Part shown: piece by piece, positions 34,483 through 45,448 of the stretch
How the letters are laid out: each line of letters starts with the position of its first letter
Position numbering within the stretch: the first letter of the stretch is position 1
Assembly: GCA_029962745.1 (NCBI GenBank)
Contig: CM057161.1
Coordinates: 5,792,887 to 5,856,886, forward strand
Reading direction: 5' to 3'
From: Echinometra lucunter
Taxonomy: Eukaryota > Echinodermata > Echinoidea > Camarodonta > Echinometridae
Length of the DNA stretch: 64,000 bases
The notes under the pieces: model-generated
What the model saw: the letters and a program-made list of their open reading frames with translations, nothing else
Told to the model about the DNA's origin: nothing
Database searches by the model: none
Made by a program: the position numbers and the translations under genes

Positions 34483-36231
34483 ATTTTATACTTCCCATAT
34501 TCTTACTACATGGAGAGAATTAGTAGTTCAATTCAAAATTTGTCATTTTTGAATGCAAATGATTGATTATTATCACACATGTTGATTCAGGCCAGCCCAG
34601 AGCTACAGGTATAGAATATCATCTCCATGATGTCCTTGAAAGAGTGAACTGAAGGTTTATGCTGGGTCTTGTTGGAAAGGGTGCCTCTTGCCTGCGGACT
34701 CTTTTAATAGAGTAAGCTGTCCTACAAAAAACATCAAGTGGCATTAATAGTTCTTCTCAGTGATTTGAGATCTGAATACCTTGGAGGGAAGACAAGCTGT
34801 ACATCCATGCCTTCTGTCGCTTATATGAATTTTGGCAAGGAGCACCACTTTTCCTTACAACAGCACGGAAGAAAGCAATGCTGCGGATGAGGAAAGATAT
34901 TATAAATTTTGATGTTTCGTATTCATGTTATTAGGTTAACCTGAATTCGGCTGAACATCTACGAAAATCTGACGTTGGACTAAATATTAAGAAGTTTGTC
35001 CGTGCATCGACTAGAGTTGACAGCATCTGAAACCACTTTCACACTTGCAGCTTTCATACCCATTTTATTCACAAAAAAATTAGTCATCGAATTATGAAAT
35101 CATTGTTTGAATTCCTCCATGCGACGAAATTGATATTTTCACTCAAGTTTCAATCAATCCTTGGACTGATTTCCATTGTGGAAATGTCATTGGCAAACGT
35201 ATTACAAAAACAAAGATTCGATGGGAGATCAAATATTTCCTAATAATCCAAAACTAGGTATCAGTGCAAACGTTCCACTGGTAATTATACTCAAATTGTC
35301 ATCTATACATTCCTAGGGGAATACTGACTCGATGGAAGAAACGAATAGAACGAGTGTTTAACAAACCAAAAATGTTTGATTAAAACTTTTCAAACAGTTC
35401 ATCCAACTCCCGATAGAAGATTTTCAATATTCCCTCTTGACAGTGTCGACGGAACTCCATATCGAGTTGACACAGTTGAAAGAAAATCAAATGGCGGGAC
35501 AGACGCAATTCGATGCAGTTATGGCTGACAATTGAAAGTGAACCATAACATAGAGGATCGTATAACGAATGTGAACCCTATCAGTATCACTATCGTGAAT
35601 TCGGCGCCTTCTGTAATGTCATTCAGCAGCGTCACACAGAAATTATGTTTTGGTGAAAGTAAAGTTTCCCCAACAAGTCCTAAAATTTCGTCAAAATAAT
35701 TCTTCAAAACTTTGAATAAAAAATAAAGTAGGAGGAGGGGTAAACTATTTTGGGTGTTGTTTAGATAAGAAATGCTGCTTGGATTTTGACAGGAGCCTCA
35801 GGCCCATTGCGCAACCCGAAAATCCGTCAATAATGTTTTCATGGATATATCGATGTTATGATGTTTTTGCCTTCCCGAAGGACATTTGGGTGCGACTCAA
35901 GAATATTTTGAAGAAACGAGAATAAGGGTCTCGAATTACTCAAATCTATCGAGAAGGTAAAGGCAGAGGCTTTATATAGGGTACCAGAGGGTCACAACAT
36001 TCTCCCATCATGAAAGGAGAAACAAGAACTTGAATTTCCAAACACGAAACGAAAAATTTAAAGACAACAACAAAAACAAATGGGAAAACAACGATATCAT
36101 AATTAAAGAGGGAATTACATTCCACCAACCCACCGTGGAAATGATAGAGGTGCCTCAAAGGTTTATATATTATAGTTTCTCCTTGACGATACCTTTTAGG
36201 ACTTAAATTAAACCACAGATAAACTTCAACC
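34483..36231. other. Anonymous DNA
   Basis: No gene, RNA or bounded repeat recognised in this stretch. Confidence 0.5.
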
Positions 36232-36462
36232 GATGTGTTGGCTCAGTAGGTAGAGCGTCCGCCTCACAATCGGGAGGTCGCGGGTTCGAACCCCGGCCGC
36301 GTCATACCAAAAGACGTTAAAAGATGGGAGTTGCTGCTACCTTCTTTGGCGTTCAAGAATTGAAAAGGATAGAGCAACGTCGATCTGGCGCTGCTCAGTG
36401 GCTGCTGGGCCCACGATCAATTGGGCAAAAAAGAATTTCCTTTCTCGGACAATAAAATCTGG
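36232..36462 (+). mobile_element. tRNA-derived SINE
   Basis: The head (36232-36303) has an A-box (TGGCTCAGTAGG), a good D-arm (GCTC/GAGC), a B-box GGTTCGAACCC in a CGGG/CCCG T-arm, and an acceptor GATGTG pairing with the GCGTC end. The anticodon region CCTCACAATC resembles a CAC (Val) loop, but the stem is poor. The body continues with AAAAGACGTTAAAAGATGGG, GTTGCTGCTACCTTCTTTGG and CTGCTCAGTGGCTGCTGGGC. It ends in an A-rich zone with AATAAAATC near 36450. A Pol III transcript of the head is plausible; mobility would depend on a partner LINE. Confidence 0.75.
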
Positions 36463-36963
36463 AGAGGAGAAATGTATATGAAACAAAACCCATTGTCATT
36501 CTGCTAAAAAATTCGTAATATTCCAACAACAGAAAGATTGCCAAAGAATACAAAAGCTCCACAAATTGATTTCCATCCCAACCAGCCTACTTCCTCTAGC
36601 TATCCAAGTTAAAATGAATAATTGAGATCTGAAGGATGGATGCTTCCAAAATTTCCTTTGTTAATGTATTCTGATTTTACTGAATATACACCATCATTTT
36701 TCATTTTTCATGATGGCTGACCAAAAAAATGTTTCCTTGGCATGTGGCTTGTAAATTGAGACCTGAACGGCTTGAAACATTGTGCACGGAAATGATTGAT
36801 TATGTCACGTTTGTATGAAGACTTCAAATTTCCAGATGGGTTGATTTGGATCTTGCTATTTTTATAAACCTCTTGAATTTTAGTATATGTGTGTGCTTTT
36901 TTTTTTTTTCTTCTTCTTTCTTTCTTTCTTTTATAGGTTGCTCTTTTTACTTGTACTTGTAAT
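36463..36963. other. Leader or flank upstream of the retrotransposon
   Basis: AT-rich sequence with no protein. It ends in a T/C-rich tract (36898-36935, TTTTTTTTCTTCTTC and TTTC repeats). The retrotransposon's true 5' end is probably in here but cannot be set without other copies. Confidence 0.4.
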
Positions 36964-38103
36964 ATGTCATTCCAACTACCTACATTTAATTTTGATTTGA
37001 AAGATTTGCTAGAATCATGTAATGATGGAGCTAATGATACATGTAACTTTGACACAGCTCTAATGAATAATATAGTAGACAAAGATACAGAGTATTATTC
37101 ACCTGATCAACTTAATAACGAAATTTCATTACTGGATAAGCAATATATATCATTAATGCATATGAATTGTCGCAGTCTCAACAGAAATTTTGATACTATG
37201 TCTGAATTTCTAGATTTGTTGAAGTGTAAATTTGACTTTATTCTGGTCAGCGAAACATGGCTTTCGAGAGGTCCAGATTGTCTGTTGTCACTTAGTGGTT
37301 ATGAATACTACGGGAAAGGGCGACCATCCCGTGGAGGAGGTGTTGGGATATATGCCAAAACTACATTTCATGTTAAGGAAAGACCAGATTTATCTGTATT
37401 TAACGAAAATATTGAATCTTATTTCATTGAGGTAGCTCATAGTAATGGTAAAAACCTGATCATTGCAGCAATTTATAGACCACCTTCTCAAAGCTGTGTT
37501 GACTTTATCGCAGATCTTAACAATATTTTAGAGAAAGTTGGTCGTGAAAACAAGACATGCTACTTTTTAGGTGATTTCAATTTAAATTTATTGGACATAC
37601 ACTTTGATCAACATGTCAACTCTTTCTTGGAAATGGTTTTATCTCACTCTTATGCCCCTCTCATTACCAAGGCAACAAGAATAGTTCAGTCTAGTTCAAC
37701 TCTTATTGACAACATTTTTGTGAATGATACAAGCCTAGTATTGAAAAGTGGTATATTGCTGGCAGACATCTCAGACCACCTTCCAGTTTTTGTCTTTAGT
37801 CGGTCAAAACATAGTGAATGGTTCAAACGCAAACCATGCAATAAAATTTATACAAGAGACATGTCTCGCTCAAACTTTGATAAATTTAGGGTTGCCCTGG
37901 CTGAGCATTCTTGGGAATATGTGATGCATGAAGAGTCATGTGATAAAGCATATGAAGTGTTTCTCAATGAATTTGATATCATACATAACTCTTGTTTTCC
38001 TTTGAAAGAGAAGCGTTATCGAAAAAGGGAATCTAAACCATGGATTACTACAGCAATTTTAAAATCATGTAAGAAAAAAATAATGTTATACAAAAATATT
38101 TAA
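36964..38103 (+). pseudogene. Retrotransposon ORF2, APE endonuclease part
   Basis: This part would nick target DNA to prime reverse transcription. The ATG at 36964 opens a 379-codon frame. The apurinic endonuclease signature is complete: MNCRSLNRN (residues 67-75), SETWL with catalytic Glu (96-100), RGGGVGIY (123-130), AAIYRPP (168-174), LGDFNLN (202-208), LIDNIF (247-252) and SDHLPV (270-275). About 100 residues of linker follow. The frame ends at a TAA at 38101 because one A is missing from the A-run just upstream (about 38093-38097). The continuation lies one frame back, starting at 38100. All visible catalytic residues are intact. Confidence 0.88.
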
Positions 38104-38969
38104 AGAACCCTTCTGCATACAGGAAAAAGGTATACCGAAAGTATCGAAATACTTTAACGACAATTATTAGAAAATCAAAGGAATCTTATTATGCAAAGCA
38201 GTTCGAAGAGAGTAGTTGCAGTAAACGGACTTGGAATATTATTAATAACATCTTGAATAGAGGGGAAAAGAGAAAGGAACAAGTTTGTTTTTGTGGTGAA
38301 AATAATAAAAAACTTATAGATCCCATTGACATAGCAAACAAGTTCAATGAATATTTCATAAGTATTGGGACAACGTTTACAGATACAAGTAATATTGACT
38401 TGCTAAAGTGTAGGTATTATATGGAGGGTCAGTATCAACAATCAATGTTTCTAAAACCAATAAAAGGTCATAAAATCCTAGATATTGTGAAGGCATTGAA
38501 AATTGGTAAGAGTCCTGGTCATGATAACATTACTGTTTCTGTCATCAAAGAATCAATAAATTTTATTGTTGCTCCACTAGTACATATTTTCAATCTTTCC
38601 CTCTCCACTGGTAAATTTCCTCACAGTATGAAGCTGGCAAGAGTGACTCCGATCTATAAGAAGGGCTCTCTCGATCAATTTTGTAATTATAGGCCGGTGT
38701 CCCTCTTGCCTGTTTTCTCTAAAATATTAGAAAAACTGTTTTATTCTCGATTGTTGTCTTATATTGAGAAACAAGGGATATTGTCAAACTTTCAGTATGG
38801 TTTTAGATCTGGTCATTCAACTATACTGGCTTTGACATACTTTTTGGACCAGATATTTACTTCTCTTGATGAAAGCAAACATTCAGTATGTCTGTCATTG
38901 GATATCTCTAAGCTTTTGACTCAATTAATCACCAAGTTTTATTATCCAAGTTGGAATATTATGGTGTGA
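38100..38969 (+). pseudogene. Retrotransposon ORF2, N-terminal half of reverse transcriptase
   Basis: Open continuation after the first frameshift. The first 50 codons are Lys/Tyr/Arg-rich (YRKKVYRKYRN), as in the EN-RT linker of L2/CR1 elements. Then come GKSPGHDNI, the RT block LARVTPIYKKG and NYRPVSLLP, GFRSGHST, and the start of motif A, LSLDISK. The frame is lost at about 38911-38914, where one A is missing in the AAGC context, destroying the usual K-A-F-D continuation. Residues beyond that up to 38969 are out of frame. Confidence 0.85.
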
Positions 38970-39997
38970 GAGGTTTAACATTACAGTGGATAGAGGATTA
39001 CTTAAAGGAAAGAAAGCAATATGTTGTTTATAATGATGTAACTTCATCTGAAAAAGAACTGATATGCGGGGTACCCCAAGGGTCCATATTGGGGCCACTG
39101 TTGTTTATTCTATATATTAATGACTTGCCAAATGCTTCCTCAACTTTGTCATACATTCTGTTTGCAGATGACACTAATGTCTTTTTAAGCGAGAAGAAAC
39201 TAGATATTCTTATCGATAATATGAATAAAGAAATACAAAATGTTAACACATGGTATAAAGTGAATGGTTTAAGGATTAACACAGAGAAAACTAATTTTAT
39301 GCATTTTGCTCCATTGAATAAGCAATATGATAAAAAATTACTTACTCTTAAGTTTGCTAATTCACAAGAGCCTTTAAAGCAAGTACATAGTAATCGCTTC
39401 TTAGGAGTCACTATTGATGACAAGTTATCATGGTTGATGCATATTAATGACATTGCACTGAAGATTTCGAGAATTATCGGAGTAATGTCAAAATTGAAGT
39501 TCGTGTTACCATCAAAGATACTCCTTCTACTCTACAATTCATTAATTTTACCTCATTTACAATATGGTAATATGTTATGGATTAATGCATCGAACACTTT
39601 GTTAAATCGTTTACATTTGTTGCAAAAACGTGTAATACGCATAGTTGCTAAATCTCATTATTTGGCCCATACCAACAATCTGTTCAAACAATTTAGGGTT
39701 CTGACTGTATATGAATTAAGTAAGTTACAATTGGGAGAATTCATGTACAGGTCTGAAAAGGGGTTATTGCCCAACTCATTCCAGAACTGGTTTAGATGTA
39801 ACAGTGATGTACATCATCACAATACCCGAAACTCTAAGAAGCTGCATAGTATTTATTACAGGACTGCTATTGGTCAAAAAAGTGTCAAATATCAGGGTTA
39901 CCTTACATGGTCTGCTTTAGATGACAGTATCAAACAATCTGCATCGTTACGACAGTTTAAGTTAAAATATAAAAAGTATCTTTGTCATTCTAAATAG
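38915..39997 (+). pseudogene. Retrotransposon ORF2, catalytic C-terminal half of reverse transcriptase
   Basis: The in-frame continuation becomes recognisable at INHQVLLSKLEYYGVRG, then CGVPQGSILGPLLFILYIND (RT motif B and following) and LFADDTNVF, which contains the catalytic Asp pair. Further on are RFLGVTIDDKLSW and KISRIIGVMSKLK. Last is the C-terminal NTRNSKKL block and YQGYLTWSALDDSIK, typical of L2/Crack/CR1 proteins. Stop TAG at 39995-39997. The catalytic FADD is intact. No RNase H domain is seen, as expected for this group. Confidence 0.88.
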
Positions 39998-40103
39998 TCC
40001 ATCATTTTTAGTCATAATAGTAATAATTATACATGTACGTTTCAAATCGCAATTATGTTTTTCATCAGGTCAATCTCATCAAATTATAAAACCAGACATT
40101 TAA

Positions 40104-40816
40104 AGGGAGAGCCCACCCTGAGGATGGATGTTGGTTCGGGTGATGGTGGAGAGGGGGGAGGGATGGGTCGGTGTTGGGGAGGGGGCTCGGTCGGGTGAGT
40201 TCAGGTTGGGAATAGAGGTTGTGAACTTCTTGGTCCTGTGATTGGTCGGGGTGGGTTGGCGGCTCTTCGTGACGTGGCATCCGCTTCCTTGTGGAGTTTT
40301 TTGTGAACCGTGTATAGTGGCAGTTAGCATTCGCTGACTGCACTCTGCACGCTTCAGGGCGCAGAACGGTCATGTCAGTGATCCCATTGTTCTGTGCTCT
40401 GGAGTGTTGGGGAGTGGTCGGTAAAATAATGCTGACTGGGTTTATGTACAGTTATTGCTTGTGTAGAGTGTGTGTGTTAGGGCGTGGTTGCGTGCGTGTC
40501 TATTTGTATGTGTATATCTAAGGATGTTTTGGGATGTTTCAGAGGTTTTAGTATCGAGTGAGTGGGGGGGGGGGGATGGGCTCGGGTGCTGTGTTACGGG
40601 GCTGCCGACTTGTCCGTACTTGATTGCAGGGAGAGGGGTTCACGACTTTCCTGTTTTTCGATGGGATTTTTTTTTCTTTCTTTTTCCTTCTTCTTCCTCT
40701 CTTTCTTTCATTTCTTCTTTTCTATCTTCTTTACTCTTTTTGCTTCTTTTTCTTTTCTTTTTTCTTTTTTTCTCCCTTTTTTTTCTTCTTTTTCTTCTTC
40801 TTCTTCTTATTTTTCT

Positions 40817-40848
<32 letters not shown>

Positions 40849-40961
40849 TTCTTTTTCTTCTTCTTCTTCTTCTTCTTTTTCTCCTTCTTTTCCCCCGCCC
40901 TGTCCCTCTTTTCCTTCTGCCTTTTACTCGGCCACACATGTTCTCAGGGTGGACTTCCCCT
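40104..40961 (+). mobile_element. 858 bp TIR element with TTAA target site, inside the retrotransposon 3' UTR
   Basis: It starts AGGGAGAGCCCACCCTGAG and ends CTCAGGGTGGACTTCCCCT, complementary except for a few bases. TTAA precedes (40100-40103) and follows (40962-40965) it, the target duplication of piggyBac-type insertion. The left half is G-rich and the right half (40660-40900) is a nearly pure T/C tract of TTC/CTT repeats. Extended Phe/Ser or Lys/Arg ORFs there are artefacts. No transposase. Assignment to piggyBac is inference from TTAA alone. Confidence 0.7.
40660..40900. repeat. Polypyrimidine (TTC/CTT)n tract
   Basis: About 240 bp of C and T only with rare exceptions, mostly TTC triplets in the second half. 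It is mirror-symmetric in places and so a candidate for triplex DNA. Confidence 0.85.
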
Positions 40962-40974
40962 TTAAATAATTAAC

Positions 40975-41013
40975 GGGGCTAGACTAGACAAGCTTTGCTT
41001 TTTCTAGCCCCGC
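40975..41013 (+). other. Hairpin in the retrotransposon 3' UTR
   Basis: GGGGCTAGA at about 40976 pairs exactly with TCTAGCCCC at about 41003. AAGC/GCTT pairing inside the loop extends it. It lies about 150 bp from the (AATGA)n tail, where a partner reverse transcriptase could recognise its template RNA. The role is inference; the stem is visible. Confidence 0.55.
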
Positions 41014-41274
41014 CCACATTATGCTCTCTTCTTCTCCCCCTTTTCTTGTATATTTCTATGTAAATTCATGTGTTTTTATTGTTTTATGTGTTTGAATTTG
41101 TGATTTATATTGTATTTGTATAATTTTCTGATTTTTAATGTGGAAATCAATAAAATGAAATGAAATGAAAAATTTTTGACTTACTTTCTTCATTTTTTTC
41201 TCCTACATCCATTTGGACTGTACAGATTATTTACAAAACAATTTACATTATACACCTGTAAACACAAAACAATG

Positions 41275-43068
41275 ATAGGCCATGGGCTAGTGGGGGTCAT
41301 AGTGCACCCCCGGTGTGACTTACGGAAATGGTTATTTTCATGTAGCCCTAGGTCTAACGATTCAGAAAATTGATGTTGCCAGCAAAAAAACTGGGATGGA
41401 AGATACCCCCCATGGACTTTTTGACCACGCCCACTTTTACAGCTGATTGTAGAAAATTAGGGGTATTGATAGTTTGTAACTGCTCTAACTTTGCAATTCT
41501 TCACATATATATGTTGTATGACCCCTTAAAATGTCGGTCTAATTGAGTTCTACAAGTTTGTGCTGCGTTTTATGCAAATTTTTATGGTGAAAAGGTCACC
41601 AGAGGTCAAAAGGTCACAAATTTTGACCTTTATCTCTTTAAAATAGAGCAAATGCAGGGATTTTTTTATTACAAAGACCCTATAACAAATTTTTTTCATT
41701 GAAATTTGATTAAAATTGAAAGTTACATATGTCCAATCATGTTTTTATTCAATACCAGAAAGTTAATGTTGCCAGTCAAAAAACTGGGATGGCAGATGCC
41801 CCCATGACCACGCCCACTTTTACAGCTGGTTGTAGAAATTTAGGGGTATAGATAGTTTGTAACTGCTCTTACTTTGCAATTCTTCAGAAATATATATCAT
41901 ATGACCCCTTAAAATCTCGGCCTAATTGAGTTCTACAGGTTTGTGCTGCATTTTATGCAAATTTTTATGGTGAAAAGGTCACCAGAGGTCAAAAGGTCAT
42001 AAATTTTGACTTTATATCTCCAATATAGAGCAAATGCACAGATTTTTTTATCAGAAAGACCCTATATCAATTTTTTTTTTCATTGAAATTTGATTAAAAT
42101 TGAAAGTTACATATGTCCAATCATGTGCTTATTTAATACCAGAAAGTTAATGTTGCCAGTGAAAAAATTGGGATGGAAGATACCCCCATGACCACGCCCA
42201 CTTTTACAGCTGGTTGTAGAAATTTAGGGGTATAGATAGTTTGTAACTGCTCTTACTTTGCAATTCTTCAGAAATATATATCATATGACCCCTTAAAATC
42301 TCGGCCTAATTGAGTTCTACAGGTTTGTGCTGCGTTTTATGCAAATTTTTATGGTGAAAAGGTCACCAGAGGTCAAAAGGTCATAAATTTTGACTTTATA
42401 TCTCCAATATAGAGCAAATGCACAGATTTTTTTATCAGAAAGACCCTATATCAATTTTTTTTTTCATTGAAATTTGATTAAAATTGAAAGTTACATATGT
42501 CCAATCATGTGCTTATTTAATACCAGAAAGTTAATGTTGCCAGTGAAAAAATTGGGATGGAAGATACCCCCATGACCACACCCACTTTTACAGCTGGTTG
42601 TAGAAATTTAGGGGTATAGATAGTTTGTAACTGCTGTATGTTTGCAATTCTTCAGAAATATATATTATATGACCCCTTAAAATGTTGGCATAATTGAGCT
42701 CAACAAGTTTGTGCTGCATTTTATGCAAATATCTTTATGATTAAAAGGTCACCAGAGGTCAAAAGGTCACAAATTTTGACCTTTATATCTCCAATATAGA
42801 GCAAATGCACGGATTTTTTTATCACAAAGACCCTACAGCAATTTTTTTTCATTGAAATTTGATTAAAATTGAAAGTTACACATGTCCAAGCATGTTTTTA
42901 TTCAATACCAGAAAGTTAATGTTGCCAGTGAAAAAACTGGGATGGAAGATACCCCCATGACCACACCCACTTTTACAGCTGGTTGTAGAAATTTAGGGGT
43001 ATAGATAGTTTGTAACTGCTGTACGTTTGCAATTCTTCAGAAATATATATCATATGACCCCTTAAAAT
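41275..43068 (+). repeat. Left arm: tandem monomers of about 385 bp, four marker boxes
   Basis: The marker GGTCACCAGAGGTCAAAAGG begins at 41594, 41977, 42361 and 42747 (spacing 383, 384, 386). Each monomer has a GTTAATGTTGCCAG box, GGGATGGAAGATACCCCC, CACTTTTACAGCTG, TAACTGCT, ATGACCCCTTAAAAT, GTGCTGC, the marker, and a CATTGAAATTTGATTAAAAT end. A fifth monomer is cut off at CCCCTTAAAATG where the palindrome turns. The outermost unit differs from inner ones (extra CATGGACTTTTTGACC). Confidence 0.9.
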
Positions 43069-45326
43069 GACCTCTGGTGACCTTTTTACCATAAAGATAT
43101 TTGCATAAAATGCAGCACAAACTTGTTGAGCTCAATTATGCCAACATTTTAAGGGGTCATATGATATATATTTCTGAAGAATTACAAACGTACAGCAGTT
43201 ACAAACTATCTATACCCTTAAATTTCTACAACCAGCTGTAAAAGTGGGTGTGGTCATGGGGGTATCTTCCATCCCAGTTTTTTGACTGGCAACATTAACT
43301 TTCTGGTATTACATAAGCACATGACTGGATATATGTAACATTCAATTTTAATCAAATTTCAATAAAAAAAAAATTGTTATAGGGTCTTTGTGATAAAAAA
43401 ATCCCTGCATTTGCTCTATATTGGAGATATAAAGGTCAAAATTTGTGACCTTTTGACCTCTGGTGACCTTTTCACCATAAGGATATTTGCATAAAATGCA
43501 GCACAAACTTGTTGAGCTCAATTATGCCAACATTTTAAGGGGTCATATGATATATATTTCTGAAGAGTTGCAAAGTTAGAGCAGTTACAAACTATCTATA
43601 CCCCTAAATTTCTACAACCAGCTGTAAAAGTGGGTGTGGTCATGGGGGTATCTTCCATCCCAAATTTTTGACTGGCAAAATTAACTTTCTGGTATTAAAT
43701 AAGCACATGACTGGACATATGTAACATTCAATTTTAATCAAATTTCAATTAAAAAAAATTGTTACAGGGTCTTTGTGATAAAAAAATCCCTGCATTTGCT
43801 CTATATTGGAGATATAAAGGTCAAAATTTGTGACCTTTTGACCTCTGGTGACCTTTTCACCATAAGGATATTTGCATAAAATGCAGCACAAACTTGTTGA
43901 GCTCAATTATGCCAACATTTTAAGGGGTCATATAATATACATTTCTGAAGAATTGCAAACGTACAGCAGTTACAAACTATCTATACCCCTAAATTTCTAC
44001 AACCAGCTGTAAAAGTGGGTGTGGTCATGGGGGTATCTTCCATCCCAGTTTTTTGACTGGCAACATTAACTTTCTGGTATTAAATAAGCACATGACTGGA
44101 CATATGTAACATTCAATTTTAATCAAATTTCAATTAAAAAAAATTGTTACAGGGTCTTTGTGATAAAAAAATCCCTGCATTTGCTCTATATTGGAGATAT
44201 AAAGGTCAAAATTTGTGACCTTTTGACCTCTGGTGACCTTTTCACCATAAGGATATTTGCATAAAATGCAGCACAAACTTGTTGAGCTCAATTATGCCAA
44301 CATTTTAAGGGGTCATATAATATATATTTCTGAAGAATTGCAAACGTACAGCAGTTACAAACTATCTATACCCCTAAATTTCTACAACCAGCTGTAAAAG
44401 TGGGCGTGGTCATGGGGGTATCTTCCATCCCAGTTTTTTGACTGGCAACATTAACTTTCGGGTATTAAATAAGCACATGATTGGACATATGTAACTTTCA
44501 ATTTTAATGAAATTTCAATGAAAAAAAAATTGCTATAGGGTCTTTCTGATAAAAAAATCCGTGCATTTGTTCTATATTGGAGATATAAAGGTCAAAATTT
44601 GTGACCTTTTGACCTCTGGTGACCTTTTCACCATAAAAATTTGCATAAAACGCAGCACAAACCTGTAGAACTCAATTAGGCCGAGATTTTAAGGGGTCAT
44701 ATGATATATATTTCTGAAGAATTGCAAAGTAAGAGCAGTTACAAACTATCTATACCCCTAAATTTCTACAACCAGCTGTAAAAGTGGGCGTGGTCATGGG
44801 GGCATCTGCCATCCCAGTTTTTTGACTGGCAACATTAACTTTCTGGTATTGAATAAAAACATGATTGGACATATGTAACTTTCAATTTTAATCAAATTTC
44901 AATGAAAAAAATTTGTTATAGGGTCTTTGTAATAAAAAAATCCCTGCATTGCTCTATTTTAAAGAGATAAAGGTCAAAATTTGTGACCTTTTGACCTCTG
45001 GTGACCTTTTCACCATAAAAATTTGCATATAAACGCAGCACAAACTTGTAGAACTCAATTAGACCGACATTTTAAGGGGTCATACAACATATATATGTGA
45101 AGAATTGCAAAGTTAGAGCAGTTACAAACTATCAATACCCCTAATTTTCTACAATCAGCTGTAAAAGTGGGCGTGGTCAAAAAGTCCATGGGGGGTATCT
45201 TCCATCCCAGTTTTTTTGCTGGCAACATCAATTTTCTGAATCGTTAGACCTAGGGCTACATGAAAATAACCATTTCCGTAAGTCACACCGGGGGTGCACT
45301 ATGACCCCCACTAGCCCATGGCCTAT
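43069..45326 (-). repeat. Right arm: the same monomers inverted, six marker boxes
   Basis: The complementary marker TGACCTCTGGTGACC begins at 43069, 43454, 43839, 44224, 44610 and 44992 (spacing 385, 385, 385, 386, 382). The two outermost units match the two outermost units of the left arm in unit-specific variants (CATGGGGGGTATC next to AAAGTCCATGG, and GGGGGCATCTGCCATCCC). The inner units form a more homogeneous set with GATATTTGCATAAAATGC. The arm is two monomers longer than the left. Confidence 0.9.
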
Positions 45327-45448
45327 GAAGATAAGTTTTTGTTTCAATTACTGATTGATTAATATGCACTGGAATATTTACTGAAGGCATGCTTCATAAA
45401 TAGTTTTGAGGATTACAAGAAAAGCATGGGAAATATGCTCATAATTAC

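Larger units (their letters stand above)
36964..41171 (+). mobile_element. Non-LTR retrotransposon of the L2/Crack/CR1 group, nearly complete
   Basis: One long coding region (36964-39997, about 1010 codons) carries an APE endonuclease followed by a reverse transcriptase and a C-terminal region with an HHHNTRNS block, the L2/CR1-type order. The 3' UTR (39998-41171) contains an 858 bp foreign element and a GGGGCTAGA hairpin. It ends TCAATAAAATG then (AATGA)n at about 41149-41171, a short tandem tail typical of this group in place of poly-A. No gag-like ORF1 was identified. Two single-base deletions disrupt the frame, so this copy is dead but young-looking. Exact clade is inference. Confidence 0.88.
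41275..45326. mobile_element. 4.05 kb giant inverted repeat (foldback-like element)
   Basis: The left end ATAGGCCATGGGCTAGTGGG and the exact complement at the right end (to 45326) open two arms that pair almost without mismatch over at least the outer 380 bp. They remain homologous to an abrupt turning point at about 43068/43069. Both arms are tandem arrays of one monomer of about 385 bp. No open frame of interest and no transposase. No clear target duplication. The architecture (long inverted arms made of direct repeats) is that of foldback elements such as Drosophila FB and sea urchin TU. Family identity is not established. Confidence 0.85.

Noticed and set aside
36232..36303. Functional tRNA gene with CAC anticodon
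   Set aside because: The anticodon stem pairs badly and the sequence runs into a SINE body, so it is called as a SINE head.
37232..37435. 67-codon frame inside the endonuclease region and the minus frame at 39028-39453
   Set aside because: Out-of-frame shadows of the retrotransposon coding region.
40640..40970. Long Phe/Ser/Leu frames on plus and Lys/Arg frames on minus
   Set aside because: They are translations of a TTC/CTT polypyrimidine tract inside a non-coding TIR element.
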